Shown here in pieces: positions 31,046 to 39,557 of a DNA stretch of 64,000 bases. A program made the translations under genes and the position numbers. Numbering within the stretch: position 1 is the first letter of the stretch; each line of letters opens with the position of its first letter. This DNA comes from Runella rosea (lineage in GTDB: Bacteria; Bacteroidota; Bacteroidia; Cytophagales; Spirosomataceae). The notes below the pieces were generated by a model. That model was not told where the DNA came from and searched no databases. It was given only the letters and a program-made list of their open reading frames with translations. Location: NCBI RefSeq assembly GCF_003325355.1, contig NZ_CP030850.1, positions 4,643,501 to 4,707,500 of the forward strand, read 5' to 3'.

Positions 31046-31747
31046 ATGACCAAGATTCTGTATGTAGAAGATGAGCCCTTTTTAGGGAAAATTGTAAAAG
31101 AAAGCCTCGAAAGCCGCCAATTTGAGGTGTGCATGGTAGCTGATGGCCGAGATGTACTTGCCCAATTTAAAGTATTTCAGCCCGTTATATGTGTGTTGGA
31201 TGTCATGCTTCCGCACCGAGACGGCTATGCATTGGCGCAGGATATTCGTCAATTGGCTCCTGAAATGCCCATTATTTTTCTGACCGCCAAAACCCAAACC
31301 GAAGACGTGCTGAAAGGGTTTCAGGCGGGAGGAAATGACTATGTTCGGAAGCCTTTTAGCATGGAGGAACTGATTGTCAGGATTCAGAATTTACTTCAGT
31401 TGACCAACGCTAAGCCCGTCTTAGCTGCTCCAAATGGCAATATTATGCTTGGTAGCTATACTTTTTATCCTCACAAGTACGAACTTCACCGCGCCGATAG
31501 TCTGCGCAAACTCTCGCACCGCGAAACGGAACTGCTTTCTATATTGGCCGAAAACCGCAACTTCACGGTACCTCGGCGCGATATTTTGATGCGGGTTTGG
31601 GGCGATGATTCTTTCTTCAATTCCCGTAATTTAGACGTCTATATCACCCGCCTACGCGACTATCTGCGCGAAGACCCCGCGCTCGAAATTGTCACCCTCA
31701 AAGGAGTTGGTTATTTGTTTAAGTGTGAAGGCCGAGAAAACTTCTAA
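31046..31747 (+). CDS. OmpR/PhoB-type response regulator
   Basis: A 233-residue DNA-binding regulator. The receiver domain (1-120) has acidic VEDEP, phospho-acceptor Asp52 in VLDVMLP, Thr in FLTAKT and Lys102 in VRKPFS. The winged-helix output domain (about 135-230) contains LSHRETELLSILAE, RRDILMRVWGDDSFF and SRNLDVYITRLRDYL. It lies 31 nt after its kinase gene with a REP-like hairpin in the gap, which could lower its expression relative to the kinase or stabilise the upstream message. Target promoters are unknown; the operon's own barrel gene is the obvious candidate. Confidence 0.94.
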   Translation: MTKILYVEDEPFLGKIVKESLESRQFEVCMVADGRDVLAQFKVFQPVICVLDVMLPHRDGYALAQDIRQLAPEMPIIFLTAKTQTEDVLKGFQAGGNDYVRKPFSMEELIVRIQNLLQLTNAKPVLAAPNGNIMLGSYTFYPHKYELHRADSLRKLSHRETELLSILAENRNFTVPRRDILMRVWGDDSFFNSRNLDVYITRLRDYLREDPALEIVTLKGVGYLFKCEGRENF

Positions 31748-31826
31748 AAATCCCCGTAATGATGAGGGATAGTGCCATTATTTTTTATAGTATTGTTGGG
31801 AAAGAAATTTTATTTTTTTTCCATTT

Positions 31827-31952
31827 ATGCCTTTATTGAACGATATGGGCATTATCTTTAGGAACTATGATATTCTTGCTGAGAATATTAGAATGCTATT
31901 AGAAAATAGACTCGTCAAAATAGTTGCCGATAAAATAATATCAAATAATTAA
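31827..31952 (+). CDS. Possible small ORF, 41 codons
   Basis: ATG to TAA reading MPLLNDMGIIFRNYDI and ending DKIISNN. Composition is protein-like (amphipathic, ENIRMLLENRLVK) but no relative is recognised and there is no clear promoter. It could be a real small protein, a gene remnant, or chance in AT-rich DNA. Confidence 0.2.
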   Translation: MPLLNDMGIIFRNYDILAENIRMLLENRLVKIVADKIISNN

Positions 31953-32182
31953 GTAGTGTAACGGGCAAATCTATTTTTAGATAGTAAAACCACCTTAATG
32001 AAAATGAGGTGGTTGAGAGGGGATTTTTGGAGGCTGTCAAATAAAGCGTAAGGTATCTTTTGAAAAAACAGAGCTAAAAACCTTCCTGACGCATGTTGTA
32101 AGTATTTCAATCAACTTTATCCTTAGTGTTTGTTTTCCTTGAATAAAAGCAAATAAACATTATTATTGCAATTCAAAACTGT

Positions 32183-32216
32183 AAAATTGTACATTTTAAA
32201 TTAAAAATTGTACATT
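32183..32216. promoter_or_regulatory. Direct repeats upstream of the glycogen synthase gene
   Basis: AAAATTGTACATT occurs at 32183-32195 and 32204-32216, exactly 21 bp apart, i.e. two helical turns on the same DNA face. Each contains TGTACA-type symmetry. The second ends 17 nt before the start codon. Possible operator; inference only. Confidence 0.35.
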
Positions 32217-32233
32217 AAAAATCTTCATTAATC

Positions 32234-34051
32234 GTGGAAAAGAAACCTAAAAAAGCCCTCTTATTTGAAGTCGCTTGGGAAGTCTGCAACCAAGTGGGAG
32301 GAATTTATACCGTAATTCGGAGTAAAGTCCCTGCAATGGTCGACCAATGGGGGGATGATTATGTATGCTTGGGGCCTTATTTCCCCCAGCGTGCTTTAAC
32401 AGAATATGAGCCTATCACTTCAGACGACGGGTCGGGGATTTATCAGACCGTAGAAAAGATGCGCGAGGCGGGATTTGTGGTCGAATATGGCTACTGGCTC
32501 ATTACCGGAAAACCTCGCGTGGTACTGTTTGACATTAGAAGTGTAGCGGCGCAGCTAGACCGTATAAAATATGGTCTATGGGAGCGGCATAAAATCTCGA
32601 CGGTCAATATTGAAGATTTGGTCAATCAAACGCTGGGCTTTGGCGAAATGGTGCGGGTTTTTCTGACCCAGTTTGCGGAAGATTACGCCAAGAAATTTGA
32701 AATTACGGCCCATTTCCACGAATGGATGGCGAGCTCGGGACTGCCAGATTTGCGTAAAGATGATGTTCGGATTGCGACCATATTTACCACTCATGCCACT
32801 ATGTTGGGGCGGTATATCGCTTCCAACGAGCGTGATTTCTACACCAAACTTCCTTCCTTTGATTGGCAGCATGAGGCGCGGTACTACGCCATTGAGGCCC
32901 AGGCTACCATCGAACGCCTGGCCTACCTGAGCGCCCACGTGAGTACCACCGTCAGCGACGTAACGGCCCGTGAATGTGAAGTGTTTTTAGGGAAATATCC
33001 CGACTTGGTGTTGCCAAATGGTCTTAATATTCAGCGCTTTGCGGCAGTACACGAGTTTCAGAACCTACACATGAAGTACAAGGAAAATATCCATCGGTTT
33101 ATCATGGGTCACTTTTTCCAAAGCTATTCTTTCAATCTTGACAAAACGCTTTATTTCTTCACGTCGGGCCGCTATGAATTTGTCAATAAAGGCTACGATA
33201 TTACGATGGAAGCCTTGGCGCGGTTGAACTGGAAAATGGTGCAAGCCAAGATGGATATGACGGTGGTGATGTTTATCGTGACGCGTCAACCTTATCATTC
33301 TATCAACCCAGACGTGCTTCAGTCAAGAGCAGTTTTGGGTGAAATACAGGATACCTGCGAAGCAATTGAAAAGCAATTGGGCGATAAATTATTTTTGGCT
33401 TCGGCTTCTTCTACCGACCATCATTTGCCTGATTTGAACCAATTTGTAGATGAATATTGGCGCTTGCGTCTCCGGCGGACCATTCAAACTTGGAAAACAA
33501 AACGCTTGCCGCCTTACGTAACCCACGACCTAAAACAACCTGACTCTATCACGGAATATTGCGAGCGTTCGGGCCTCAAAAACCATGAGCAAGACCGCGT
33601 CAAAATCGTGTACCATCCTGATTTTATTGCCTCCACAAATCCACTTTTTGGATTGGATTACGGCCAATTTGTGCGAGGATGTCACTTGGGGATTTTTCCA
33701 AGCTACTACGAGCCGTGGGGCTATACGCCGTTGGAGTGCGTAGTACGCGGTATTCCAACCGTTACGAGCGATTTGTCGGGTTTCGGTGATTTTATCATGC
33801 AAATCATGCGTGATTACGAAAACCGAGGTATTTATGTGATCAATCGCAAAACACAAAACTTTGATCAGGCCGCCGACCAATTGGCAAATATCATGTTCAA
33901 ATTTGTACGTATGAACTTGCGTGAGCGTATTCAACAGCGTAACAAAGTAGAGAATATTTCGGATGTATTTGACTGGGGAAATCTACGTTCATACTACGAT
34001 ACGGCCCACGATTTGGCCGCGAAAAAAGCCTTCAAAACTACGGTGAATTAA
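32234..34051 (+). CDS. Glycogen synthase, GT3 (eukaryote-type) family
   Basis: A 605-residue glycosyltransferase that extends glycogen from a nucleotide-glucose donor. It resembles eukaryotic GYS rather than bacterial GlgA. The opening LLFEVAWEVCNQVGGIYTVI, then FTTHATMLGRY, and FPSYYEPWGYTPLECV with the E-x7-E pair Glu493/Glu501 are GT3 features. The start is GTG: the conserved opening begins within 10 residues of it and there is no closer ATG upstream. In this family the donor is usually UDP-glucose; donor choice here is inference. It is monocistronic, with paired direct repeats before the start and a strong hairpin after the stop. Confidence 0.9.
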   Translation: MEKKPKKALLFEVAWEVCNQVGGIYTVIRSKVPAMVDQWGDDYVCLGPYFPQRALTEYEPITSDDGSGIYQTVEKMREAGFVVEYGYWLITGKPRVVLFDIRSVAAQLDRIKYGLWERHKISTVNIEDLVNQTLGFGEMVRVFLTQFAEDYAKKFEITAHFHEWMASSGLPDLRKDDVRIATIFTTHATMLGRYIASNERDFYTKLPSFDWQHEARYYAIEAQATIERLAYLSAHVSTTVSDVTARECEVFLGKYPDLVLPNGLNIQRFAAVHEFQNLHMKYKENIHRFIMGHFFQSYSFNLDKTLYFFTSGRYEFVNKGYDITMEALARLNWKMVQAKMDMTVVMFIVTRQPYHSINPDVLQSRAVLGEIQDTCEAIEKQLGDKLFLASASSTDHHLPDLNQFVDEYWRLRLRRTIQTWKTKRLPPYVTHDLKQPDSITEYCERSGLKNHEQDRVKIVYHPDFIASTNPLFGLDYGQFVRGCHLGIFPSYYEPWGYTPLECVVRGIPTVTSDLSGFGDFIMQIMRDYENRGIYVINRKTQNFDQAADQLANIMFKFVRMNLRERIQQRNKVENISDVFDWGNLRSYYDTAHDLAAKKAFKTTVN

Positions 34052-34068
34052 TTTTTATAGCTTGATTT

Positions 34069-34107
34069 ATCCTCGGCAAGGCTTTAAGCTTTGCCGAGGA
34101 TTTTTTT
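34069..34107. terminator. Intrinsic terminator, usable by both converging genes
   Basis: Arms ATCCTCGGCAA (34069-34079) and TTGCCGAGGAT (34091-34101), followed by T7. Confidence 0.85.
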
Positions 34108-34123
34108 ATAATTCCTTCCAAGT

Positions 34124-35197
34124 CTACAACTTTATCACTTCTCCAACGCCCGCCAACTGAATTAATCCCTGATTCTGGGGCGCTTTCTGCAATTTTTGGA
34201 GCGAGCGGTAGCAATCTCCCAAGGGTTCATCTGACAAATCGAACGTGCCGTAGTGCATCGGAATCATTCGTTTTGCTTTCATTTCGTGGGCTGCTCGTAC
34301 GGCATCCTTTGGCCCGGCGTGACTGGCAGACATAAACCATTCGGGTTTATAAGCACCAACCCCCAACAAGGCCACATCAACCCCGCCAAAATACTTGGCA
34401 AAATCCTGATAGTGCGTTCCGTAGCCCGAATCTGAGCCAAAATAAATACTTTTGCCATTGGCTCGAATCAAATACGCCCCCCATAGATTTTTATTGGTGT
34501 CGTTTAAATAACGCCGCGCCCAGTGACGGGCGGGCAAATAGATGATTTCAATTTTAGAAGTATCCGTTTGGTAGGTTTGGTACCAGCCCGCCGCCTGAAT
34601 GTTAGGGTTTTTTGTAAAATTATTGAGCAGAGTATCTAGCCCAAGACCCGTCAAATAAGTGGCATTTAGGTTTTGGGGGGCCAACGTTTTGAGGCTTTTT
34701 TCGTCGCAATGGTCGCGGTGGTCGTGCGAGACGATGATGTAATCCATATCCTTTAATTCCGAAACCGCCACGGGCAATGCCGAATACCGTTTCATCAGCG
34801 CGGAGGGACTTTCCAGCACAGGGTCGGTTAAAATTCGGACGCCGTTGAGCCGAATAAAAAACGTAGCATGACCTAACCACACGACACAATCTTCGTTGTT
34901 GCTCAGGAAATCACTGTTTTTTGTCACTTTCAAGCGAAACGTATCCGTTTTTTTCTCGGCTTTTTGGGGATTGGGTTCGCGTTGCCATTTCAATAAATCA
35001 CTAAATCCAGGCAACGGCTCCAAGTTTTCGTTCAAAAAACGTCCCTGCGGATTTACGGGGTTGCCTTTCCAATCAGGTCGAACGGTTTTTAAATCAGGGT
35101 TAGAACGATAGCCGCTTATCTCCCACGTAAAACGCTCATACATAAAGAAATAAAAACCTCCTGCCAGCGACAGGACAAAAACGAAGCTGATAATCAT
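34124..35197 (-). CDS. MBL-fold metallo-hydrolase (NAPE-PLD/RomA-like)
   Basis: A 357-residue protein with an N-terminal membrane anchor or signal (MIISFVFVLSLAGGFYFFMY). The ATG at 35197 is preferred to a TTG further up. The beta-lactamase fold metal site is visible: VWLGHATFFIRLNG, DPVL, SHDHRDHCD (HxHxDH) near residue 162, later SDSGYGTHY and PMHYGTFDLSDEP. The arrangement and the leader RPDWKGNPVN match the NAPE-phospholipase D/RomA group, so a phosphodiesterase acting on a lipid or envelope substrate is plausible. Faces the periplasm by topology. Monocistronic. Confidence 0.85.
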   Translation of the reverse strand: MIISFVFVLSLAGGFYFFMYERFTWEISGYRSNPDLKTVRPDWKGNPVNPQGRFLNENLEPLPGFSDLLKWQREPNPQKAEKKTDTFRLKVTKNSDFLSNNEDCVVWLGHATFFIRLNGVRILTDPVLESPSALMKRYSALPVAVSELKDMDYIIVSHDHRDHCDEKSLKTLAPQNLNATYLTGLGLDTLLNNFTKNPNIQAAGWYQTYQTDTSKIEIIYLPARHWARRYLNDTNKNLWGAYLIRANGKSIYFGSDSGYGTHYQDFAKYFGGVDVALLGVGAYKPEWFMSASHAGPKDAVRAAHEMKAKRMIPMHYGTFDLSDEPLGDCYRSLQKLQKAPQNQGLIQLAGVGEVIKL

Positions 35198-35352
35198 TTT
35201 TTTTAGGGCGAGAAAAGGTATCAACGGATTGAAATTCAGTAGTATCAAAAACAGGGGATGTTACAGCATAGTTCGCCTATAAGTTATAAATTCACTTTTG
35301 TTTACTTTAGGTATACAAACCCTGTTATGTTCCTAAACTTTTTCTTAACGCT

Positions 35353-36534
35353 ATGGCGCCCACTTTGCCCGTCCGTATCTCGTCGGTAGATGCTTACCGA
35401 GGTTTTGTTATGTTTTTGATGATGGCCGAAGTGCTCGAATTCGGTCATATTTCCAAAGCCCTGCCCGATAGCTCTTTTTGGGCGTTTTTGGCCTATAACC
35501 AAGACCACGTCGAATGGGTGGGTTGTTCGTTGCATGATTTGATTCAGCCGTCGTTTTCGTTTTTGGTGGGTGTGGCATTGCCGTATTCTATTGCGAGTAG
35601 GATGGCTAAAGGGCAAAACTTCGGAGCCATGTTTGGGCACACCATTCAGCGCTCGTTGATTCTGATTTTTCTCGGAATTTTTCTGCGTTCTATGCACCGC
35701 GAACAAACCAATTTTACGTTTGAAGATACACTCACGCAAATTGGCTTGGGTTACCCCGTTTTATTTTGGCTGGGTTTTCGCACATTCCGTACCCAACTCA
35801 TTGCTTTGGGCACTATTTTGGTAGGTTATTGGCTTTTCTTTGCCGTTTACCCGCTTCCAGGGGCCGATTTTGATTATGCGGCGGTGGGTGTTACTGCCGA
35901 TTGGGAACATAATTTAAAGGGGTTTGCGGCTCATTGGAACAAAAATACCAATGCGGCATGGGCATTTGACCAATGGTTTATGAACCTTTTTCCTCGTGAG
36001 AAACCTTTCATTAGAAATGGCGGAGGGTATTCTACGTTAAGCTTTATTCCAACGTTGGGTACAATGATTTTAGGGCTGTTGGCGGGTCAATGGCTCAAAT
36101 CAGATTCGGAGCCGATGGAAAAAGTGAAGCGGTTTGCGACCTTAGGCGTAGCCCTTTTGGTGGTGGGTTCTCTTCTCAGCTGGCTGGGTATTTGTCCCAA
36201 TGTTAAACGTATTTGGACGCCTACTTGGGTGCTGTTTAGCGGTGGATGGTGTTTTGTGCTGCTCGCAGCTTTTTACTGGTTGGTAGATATACAGGGGTGG
36301 CGAAAAGCATTTATTTGGTTGATAATTATTGGCACCAATTCCATTGCCGCCTATGTTATCTCCCATACCATAGTAGAGTTTATTCATCACTCTATTCAAA
36401 CGCATGTATCTCAAACCTACGACCAGGTGTTTGGAATCACGTATGAGTCCTTGGTTAGGGGTGGATTGATTCTTTTAGTCGAGTGGCTGATTTTGCGCTG
36501 GATGTACCGAAATCGGATTTTTGTAAGAATTTAA
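35353..36534 (+). CDS. DUF5009/HGSNAT-like membrane acyltransferase
   Basis: A 393-residue integral membrane protein with about ten helices. The family opening RISSVDAYRGFVMFLMM is present, then CSLHDLIQPSFSFLVGVALP with the conserved His (catalytic His in human heparan-glucosaminide acetyltransferase), RSLILIFLGIFLRS, and LTQIGLGYPVLFW. Such proteins move acetyl groups from cytosolic acetyl-CoA to a sugar amine outside the membrane. The bacterial substrate is probably a glucosamine unit of peptidoglycan or polysaccharide. It diverges from the MBL gene; no operon partner. Confidence 0.85.
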   Translation: MAPTLPVRISSVDAYRGFVMFLMMAEVLEFGHISKALPDSSFWAFLAYNQDHVEWVGCSLHDLIQPSFSFLVGVALPYSIASRMAKGQNFGAMFGHTIQRSLILIFLGIFLRSMHREQTNFTFEDTLTQIGLGYPVLFWLGFRTFRTQLIALGTILVGYWLFFAVYPLPGADFDYAAVGVTADWEHNLKGFAAHWNKNTNAAWAFDQWFMNLFPREKPFIRNGGGYSTLSFIPTLGTMILGLLAGQWLKSDSEPMEKVKRFATLGVALLVVGSLLSWLGICPNVKRIWTPTWVLFSGGWCFVLLAAFYWLVDIQGWRKAFIWLIIIGTNSIAAYVISHTIVEFIHHSIQTHVSQTYDQVFGITYESLVRGGLILLVEWLILRWMYRNRIFVRI

Positions 36535-36554
36535 TAAGTTTTTAAGCTCATTTC

Positions 36555-36585
36555 TTGGACTTTTTAACTATTGCTCCTACTTTTG
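36555..36585 (+). promoter_or_regulatory. Promoter of the TauE gene
   Basis: TTGG (36555-36558), 19 nt, then TACTTTTG (36578-36585) matches the Bacteroidota consensus. Transcription should start near 36592, inside a GC-rich hairpin, giving a leader of about 140 nt. Confidence 0.6.
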
Positions 36586-36586
36586 T

Positions 36587-36610
36587 AATGCCGCCCCAAA
36601 AAGCGGCATT
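36587..36610 (+). promoter_or_regulatory. Hairpin at the 5' end of the TauE transcript
   Basis: AATGCCGC (36587-36594) pairs with GCGGCATT (36603-36610) around CCCAAAAA. Because the promoter lies just upstream, this is either a 5' mRNA stabiliser or the terminator of the DUF5009 gene. Confidence 0.5.
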
Positions 36611-36733
36611 TAATTTATATTAATTTCTCTACATAATCAATATACTATATCTGGTATTAGGTGTTTAAACTTCTGCTTATCTTTCAAACTAATCGCAGGA
36701 ATTGTTCTACCAGCATAAATTTCAGAAACGGCT

Positions 36734-37639
36734 ATGAGCTCCATGACAAAACCACCAGTTATTCCTGTCGAGAAACCAAGAGATATTGAAGATTGGCTGT
36801 GGGTTGGTATACCCATTGCGCTCTTGACCATTATCATAGGATACCTTATCTACAAACACGCTGGAAGTTTTACTTTGGAATCTTTTAAAGCGGGTTTTAA
36901 TTCAGATTTGGCGTTTTACCTGATGGTTGGAGTTATGGCTCAGTTGGTAGATGGTGCGTTGGGCATGGGCTACGGCGCTACGGCAACGTCTTTTTTATTG
37001 ACCTTAGGCGTTCCTCCAGCGGTAAGTAGCACGAGTGTTCACTTATCAGAGATGTTTACCACGGGCGCTTCGGCCATTTCACACTTCAAATTCAAAAATA
37101 TCAATAAAAAGCTATTCAAAACTTTATTGATTCCTGGTGTAATCGGTTCAGTAATCGGTGCTTATTTACTTTCAGATGTAATAGATGGCAACGTTATTAA
37201 GCCTTTTATCTCGGCTTACATGGTGGTGTTGGGCTGTATTATTGTGAGTAAAGGAATCAAAAAGAATAATGTTAAAAAGCCAACAAAAAGATTAGGTGTT
37301 TTAGCCATTTTCGGTGGTTTTATGGATGCCGTTGGTGGGGGAGGTTGGGGTCCGATTGTGACTTCTACGCTCATTGGCCGTGGCCGCGACCCACGCTATA
37401 CCATTGGTTCGGTCAATGCTGCTGAATTTGCCGTTGCGTTTGCCAGTGGGGTTACATTTCTTCTTTTTGAAGGTATCAATAGTTGGCAGGTTGTATTGGG
37501 GTTGATGCTTGGAGGCATGATAGCTGCTCCGCTTGGTGCTTATCTAGTAAATCGAGTGAACCGCCGACCATTGATGGTGATTGTGGGTTTATTGGTGATA
37601 TTCCTAGGATTAAGGGTTGTATTGAAAGCTATTTTATAG
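36734..37639 (+). CDS. TauE/SafE family sulfite/sulfonate exporter
   Basis: A 301-residue membrane protein with about eight helices. The TauE/SafE features are MAQLVDGALGMGYGATATSFLLTLG (first repeat, shown here in part as QLVDGALGMGYG) and IFGGFMDAVGGGGWGPIV (second repeat). An N-terminal helix (about 25-42) precedes the first repeat. In a sulfur context such proteins export sulfite or sulfonates and so protect against excess sulfite. It leads the metZ/cysHDN block; metZ begins 107 nt downstream. Either ATG at 36734 or 36743 could be the start. Confidence 0.88.
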   Translation: MSSMTKPPVIPVEKPRDIEDWLWVGIPIALLTIIIGYLIYKHAGSFTLESFKAGFNSDLAFYLMVGVMAQLVDGALGMGYGATATSFLLTLGVPPAVSSTSVHLSEMFTTGASAISHFKFKNINKKLFKTLLIPGVIGSVIGAYLLSDVIDGNVIKPFISAYMVVLGCIIVSKGIKKNNVKKPTKRLGVLAIFGGFMDAVGGGGWGPIVTSTLIGRGRDPRYTIGSVNAAEFAVAFASGVTFLLFEGINSWQVVLGLMLGGMIAAPLGAYLVNRVNRRPLMVIVGLLVIFLGLRVVLKAIL

Positions 37640-37746
37640 TAAATGTGTAATTTTACGGCCTAGCTCAATTAGGTCATTTAAAAGACTTGGTGTGTTTTCC
37701 ATATTATTTGGTGTACAAATCGTAAGTCTAAATTCTCAAGAAAAGT

Positions 37747-38937
37747 ATGCAACGTAAGACGAAAGCAATCCGCATCCAAACCAAAAAGACGCAATACCGC
37801 GAGCATTCGACGCCATTGTTTCTTACTTCCAGTTTCTCATTTGAGTCGGCTGAGCAAGGCAAGGCGCTCTTTGATGAAACCGAGGAGGGTAATATTTACA
37901 GCCGTTTTTCAAACCCCAGTGTTCAGGAGTTTGTCGATAAAGTGTGTATGCTGGAAGGTGCGGAAGATGGTCTTGCTACCGCCACTGGCATGGCGGCGGT
38001 ATTTGCAAGTATGGCGGGAATTCTCAAGTCGGGGGATCATATCATTGCCTGCCGTGCGTTGTTTGGGTCGGCGCATCAGATTATTACGCAGATTTTTGCG
38101 AAGTGGGGTATTACTTATACGTACTTGGATGCCGATGCTTCTGAAGAACAGTGGGAGGCCGCCGTGCAGCCCAATAGCCGGATGGTGTACTTAGAAACCC
38201 CATCTAATCCTGGTTTGGAGTTGGTCGATTTGGCTATGATTGGTCGGATTTGTAAAAAACACAACCTGATTTTCAACGTTGACAATTGCTTTGCCACCCC
38301 CATCATTCAAACGCCCGCGGATTTTGGTGCAGATTTGATTGTACACTCTGCCACCAAATTTATGGATGGGCAGGGGCGTGTATTGGGAGGAGTTGTGGTT
38401 GGAAAAGCTGAATACATTGCCCCGATTCGCTTTTTTTGTCGCCATACTGGCCCTTCTATGTCGCCATTTAATGCGTGGACATTGAGCAAAAGCCTCGAAA
38501 CGCTTGAATTACGCATGGAGCGCCACAGCCAAAATGCGTTGCGTTTAGCCGAAGCCTTGGAGGCATTGCCCGAAGTGAAAAAAGTAAATTATCCGTATTT
38601 GCCAAGCCACGCCCAATATGAGCTTGCCAAAGCGCAAATGAACGCGGGCGGCGCCATTGTGACCATTGAATTGGAAGGTGGTTTTGAACGCGTGAGTGCG
38701 TTTATGAAAGCGTTGACTATCCCAACCTTGTCGTCAAACTTGGGCGATACGCGTACCATTATCACCAATCCATTTACGACCACTCACTCCAAACTCAAAC
38801 CCGACGAAAAAGCGGCTTTGGGTATTACGGAAGGCCTGATTCGTATTTCAGTAGGCTTAGAAGCTGTAGAAGACTTGATTGAAGACTTTACGCAGGCGGC
38901 AGTGGTGAGCGCAGAAGTGATTGCGGAGAAGATATAG
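37747..38937 (+). CDS. metZ: O-succinylhomoserine sulfhydrylase
   Basis: A 396-residue PLP enzyme of the Cys/Met metabolism family (fold I) making homocysteine from O-succinylhomoserine and sulfide. Visible: YSRFSNPSVQEF near 50, GAEDGLATATGMAA near 71-84, ETPSNPGLELVD near 152, DNCFATP near 178, and Schiff-base Lys204 in HSATKFMDGQGR. The Met-side substrate is inferred from close similarity of these motifs to MetZ and from the adjoining sulfate-assimilation genes; O-acetylhomoserine is an alternative acceptor. An unknown AT-rich gene starts 20 nt after its stop. Confidence 0.9.
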   Translation: MQRKTKAIRIQTKKTQYREHSTPLFLTSSFSFESAEQGKALFDETEEGNIYSRFSNPSVQEFVDKVCMLEGAEDGLATATGMAAVFASMAGILKSGDHIIACRALFGSAHQIITQIFAKWGITYTYLDADASEEQWEAAVQPNSRMVYLETPSNPGLELVDLAMIGRICKKHNLIFNVDNCFATPIIQTPADFGADLIVHSATKFMDGQGRVLGGVVVGKAEYIAPIRFFCRHTGPSMSPFNAWTLSKSLETLELRMERHSQNALRLAEALEALPEVKKVNYPYLPSHAQYELAKAQMNAGGAIVTIELEGGFERVSAFMKALTIPTLSSNLGDTRTIITNPFTTTHSKLKPDEKAALGITEGLIRISVGLEAVEDLIEDFTQAAVVSAEVIAEKI

Positions 38938-38957
38938 ATAGAAATTAGTTTTCAGAT

Positions 38958-39395
38958 ATGAAATTCCCGCTTACAGCAAGCGAATTGACTAATGAGATTT
39001 ATATTTCAGTAGACAAATACCCTGAAATTGGAGATTTGCGAATTAGACAGTTGATGAAAATTTTATCAAACGTGCCTGATGAACTACTAATTGAGGGTCT
39101 AATTAAAGTTTTTGAGAATAATAATAGAAGGGAAACTGAAATTTTAGATCAAGAGTTTGCAGGGCAAATTTTGAAAGAAATTAAACCTAAAACAGATGTT
39201 GCCCTTGAAATTATTCTAAAAAAAATTTTAAGCAATTGGAATAAAAGTGTAGAAGAGGTTCCATTTTGGTTTAAAGAAAACTATGGTATAGAAATATGTA
39301 GACACACTTTAGAAAGCATTTCCAATGAAGCTGTATTAACTAAAGTTGAAAAAGAGAAATTAGAAACGATGAAGTGGTGGTTAGAAATAAAATAA
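38958..39395 (+). CDS. Hypothetical protein, 145 residues, AT-rich gene
   Basis: I do not recognise this gene. It encodes a soluble, largely helical, charged protein (SELTNEIYISVDKYPEIGDLR near the start, shown in part as EIYISVDKYPEIGDL; LKKILSNWNKSVEEVPFW in the middle; KEKLETMKWWLEIK at the end). No signal peptide or membrane segment. The DNA is clearly AT-richer than metZ and cysH, and the gene sits directly before a REPIN-like repeat and the DUF559 gene, so horizontal arrival is likely. The HEAT-like helical character and small size resemble immunity or accessory proteins, but nothing decides this. Confidence 0.6.
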   Translation: MKFPLTASELTNEIYISVDKYPEIGDLRIRQLMKILSNVPDELLIEGLIKVFENNNRRETEILDQEFAGQILKEIKPKTDVALEIILKKILSNWNKSVEEVPFWFKENYGIEICRHTLESISNEAVLTKVEKEKLETMKWWLEIK

Positions 39396-39454
39396 GTTAG
39401 CTGTTGAATTATCGAAATGCTAAAATAAGTTGTTTCTCATTAATTTTATTATCT

Positions 39455-39545
39455 ACACACCCCGCGGCTAAAGCCGCACCCCTCTCAAGAGGGGATTGTC
39501 GCTGATTCCCCTCTTGAGAGGGGTGCCCGTAGGGCGGGGTGTGTG
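39455..39545. repeat. REPIN-like pair of inverted palindromic repeats
   Basis: Two REP-like units face each other around a 10-nt spacer (39496-39505). Each has CACACCCC, a small stem, ACCCCT, and the near-palindrome CCCCTCTTGAGAGGGG or its complement. Unit 1 (39455-39495) has stem GCGGC-TAAA-GCCGC; unit 2 (39506-39545) has GCCC-GTA-GGGC. The pair lies directly before the DUF559 gene. Sequence direct; the REPIN analogy is inference. Confidence 0.75.
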
Positions 39546-39557
39546 AAATTAGCAATT

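Larger units (their letters stand above)
31748..32233. other. 486-nt non-coding stretch before the glycogen synthase gene
   Basis: AT-rich region. It holds a 41-codon ORF (31827-31952), a weak hairpin with arms AACCACCT (31988-31995) and AGGTGGTT (32007-32014), and two direct repeats near its end (32183-32216). Nothing resembling a known riboswitch or small RNA was recognised. Confidence 0.4.

Noticed and set aside
37640-37746. Possible SAM riboswitch before metZ
   Set aside because: Only a weak CCTA/TAGG hairpin is seen; no known SAM riboswitch core could be matched by eye.
39543-39557. Upstream GTG start for the DUF559 protein
   Set aside because: It lies in the palindromic repeat; the ATG at 39558 begins the family-like sequence.
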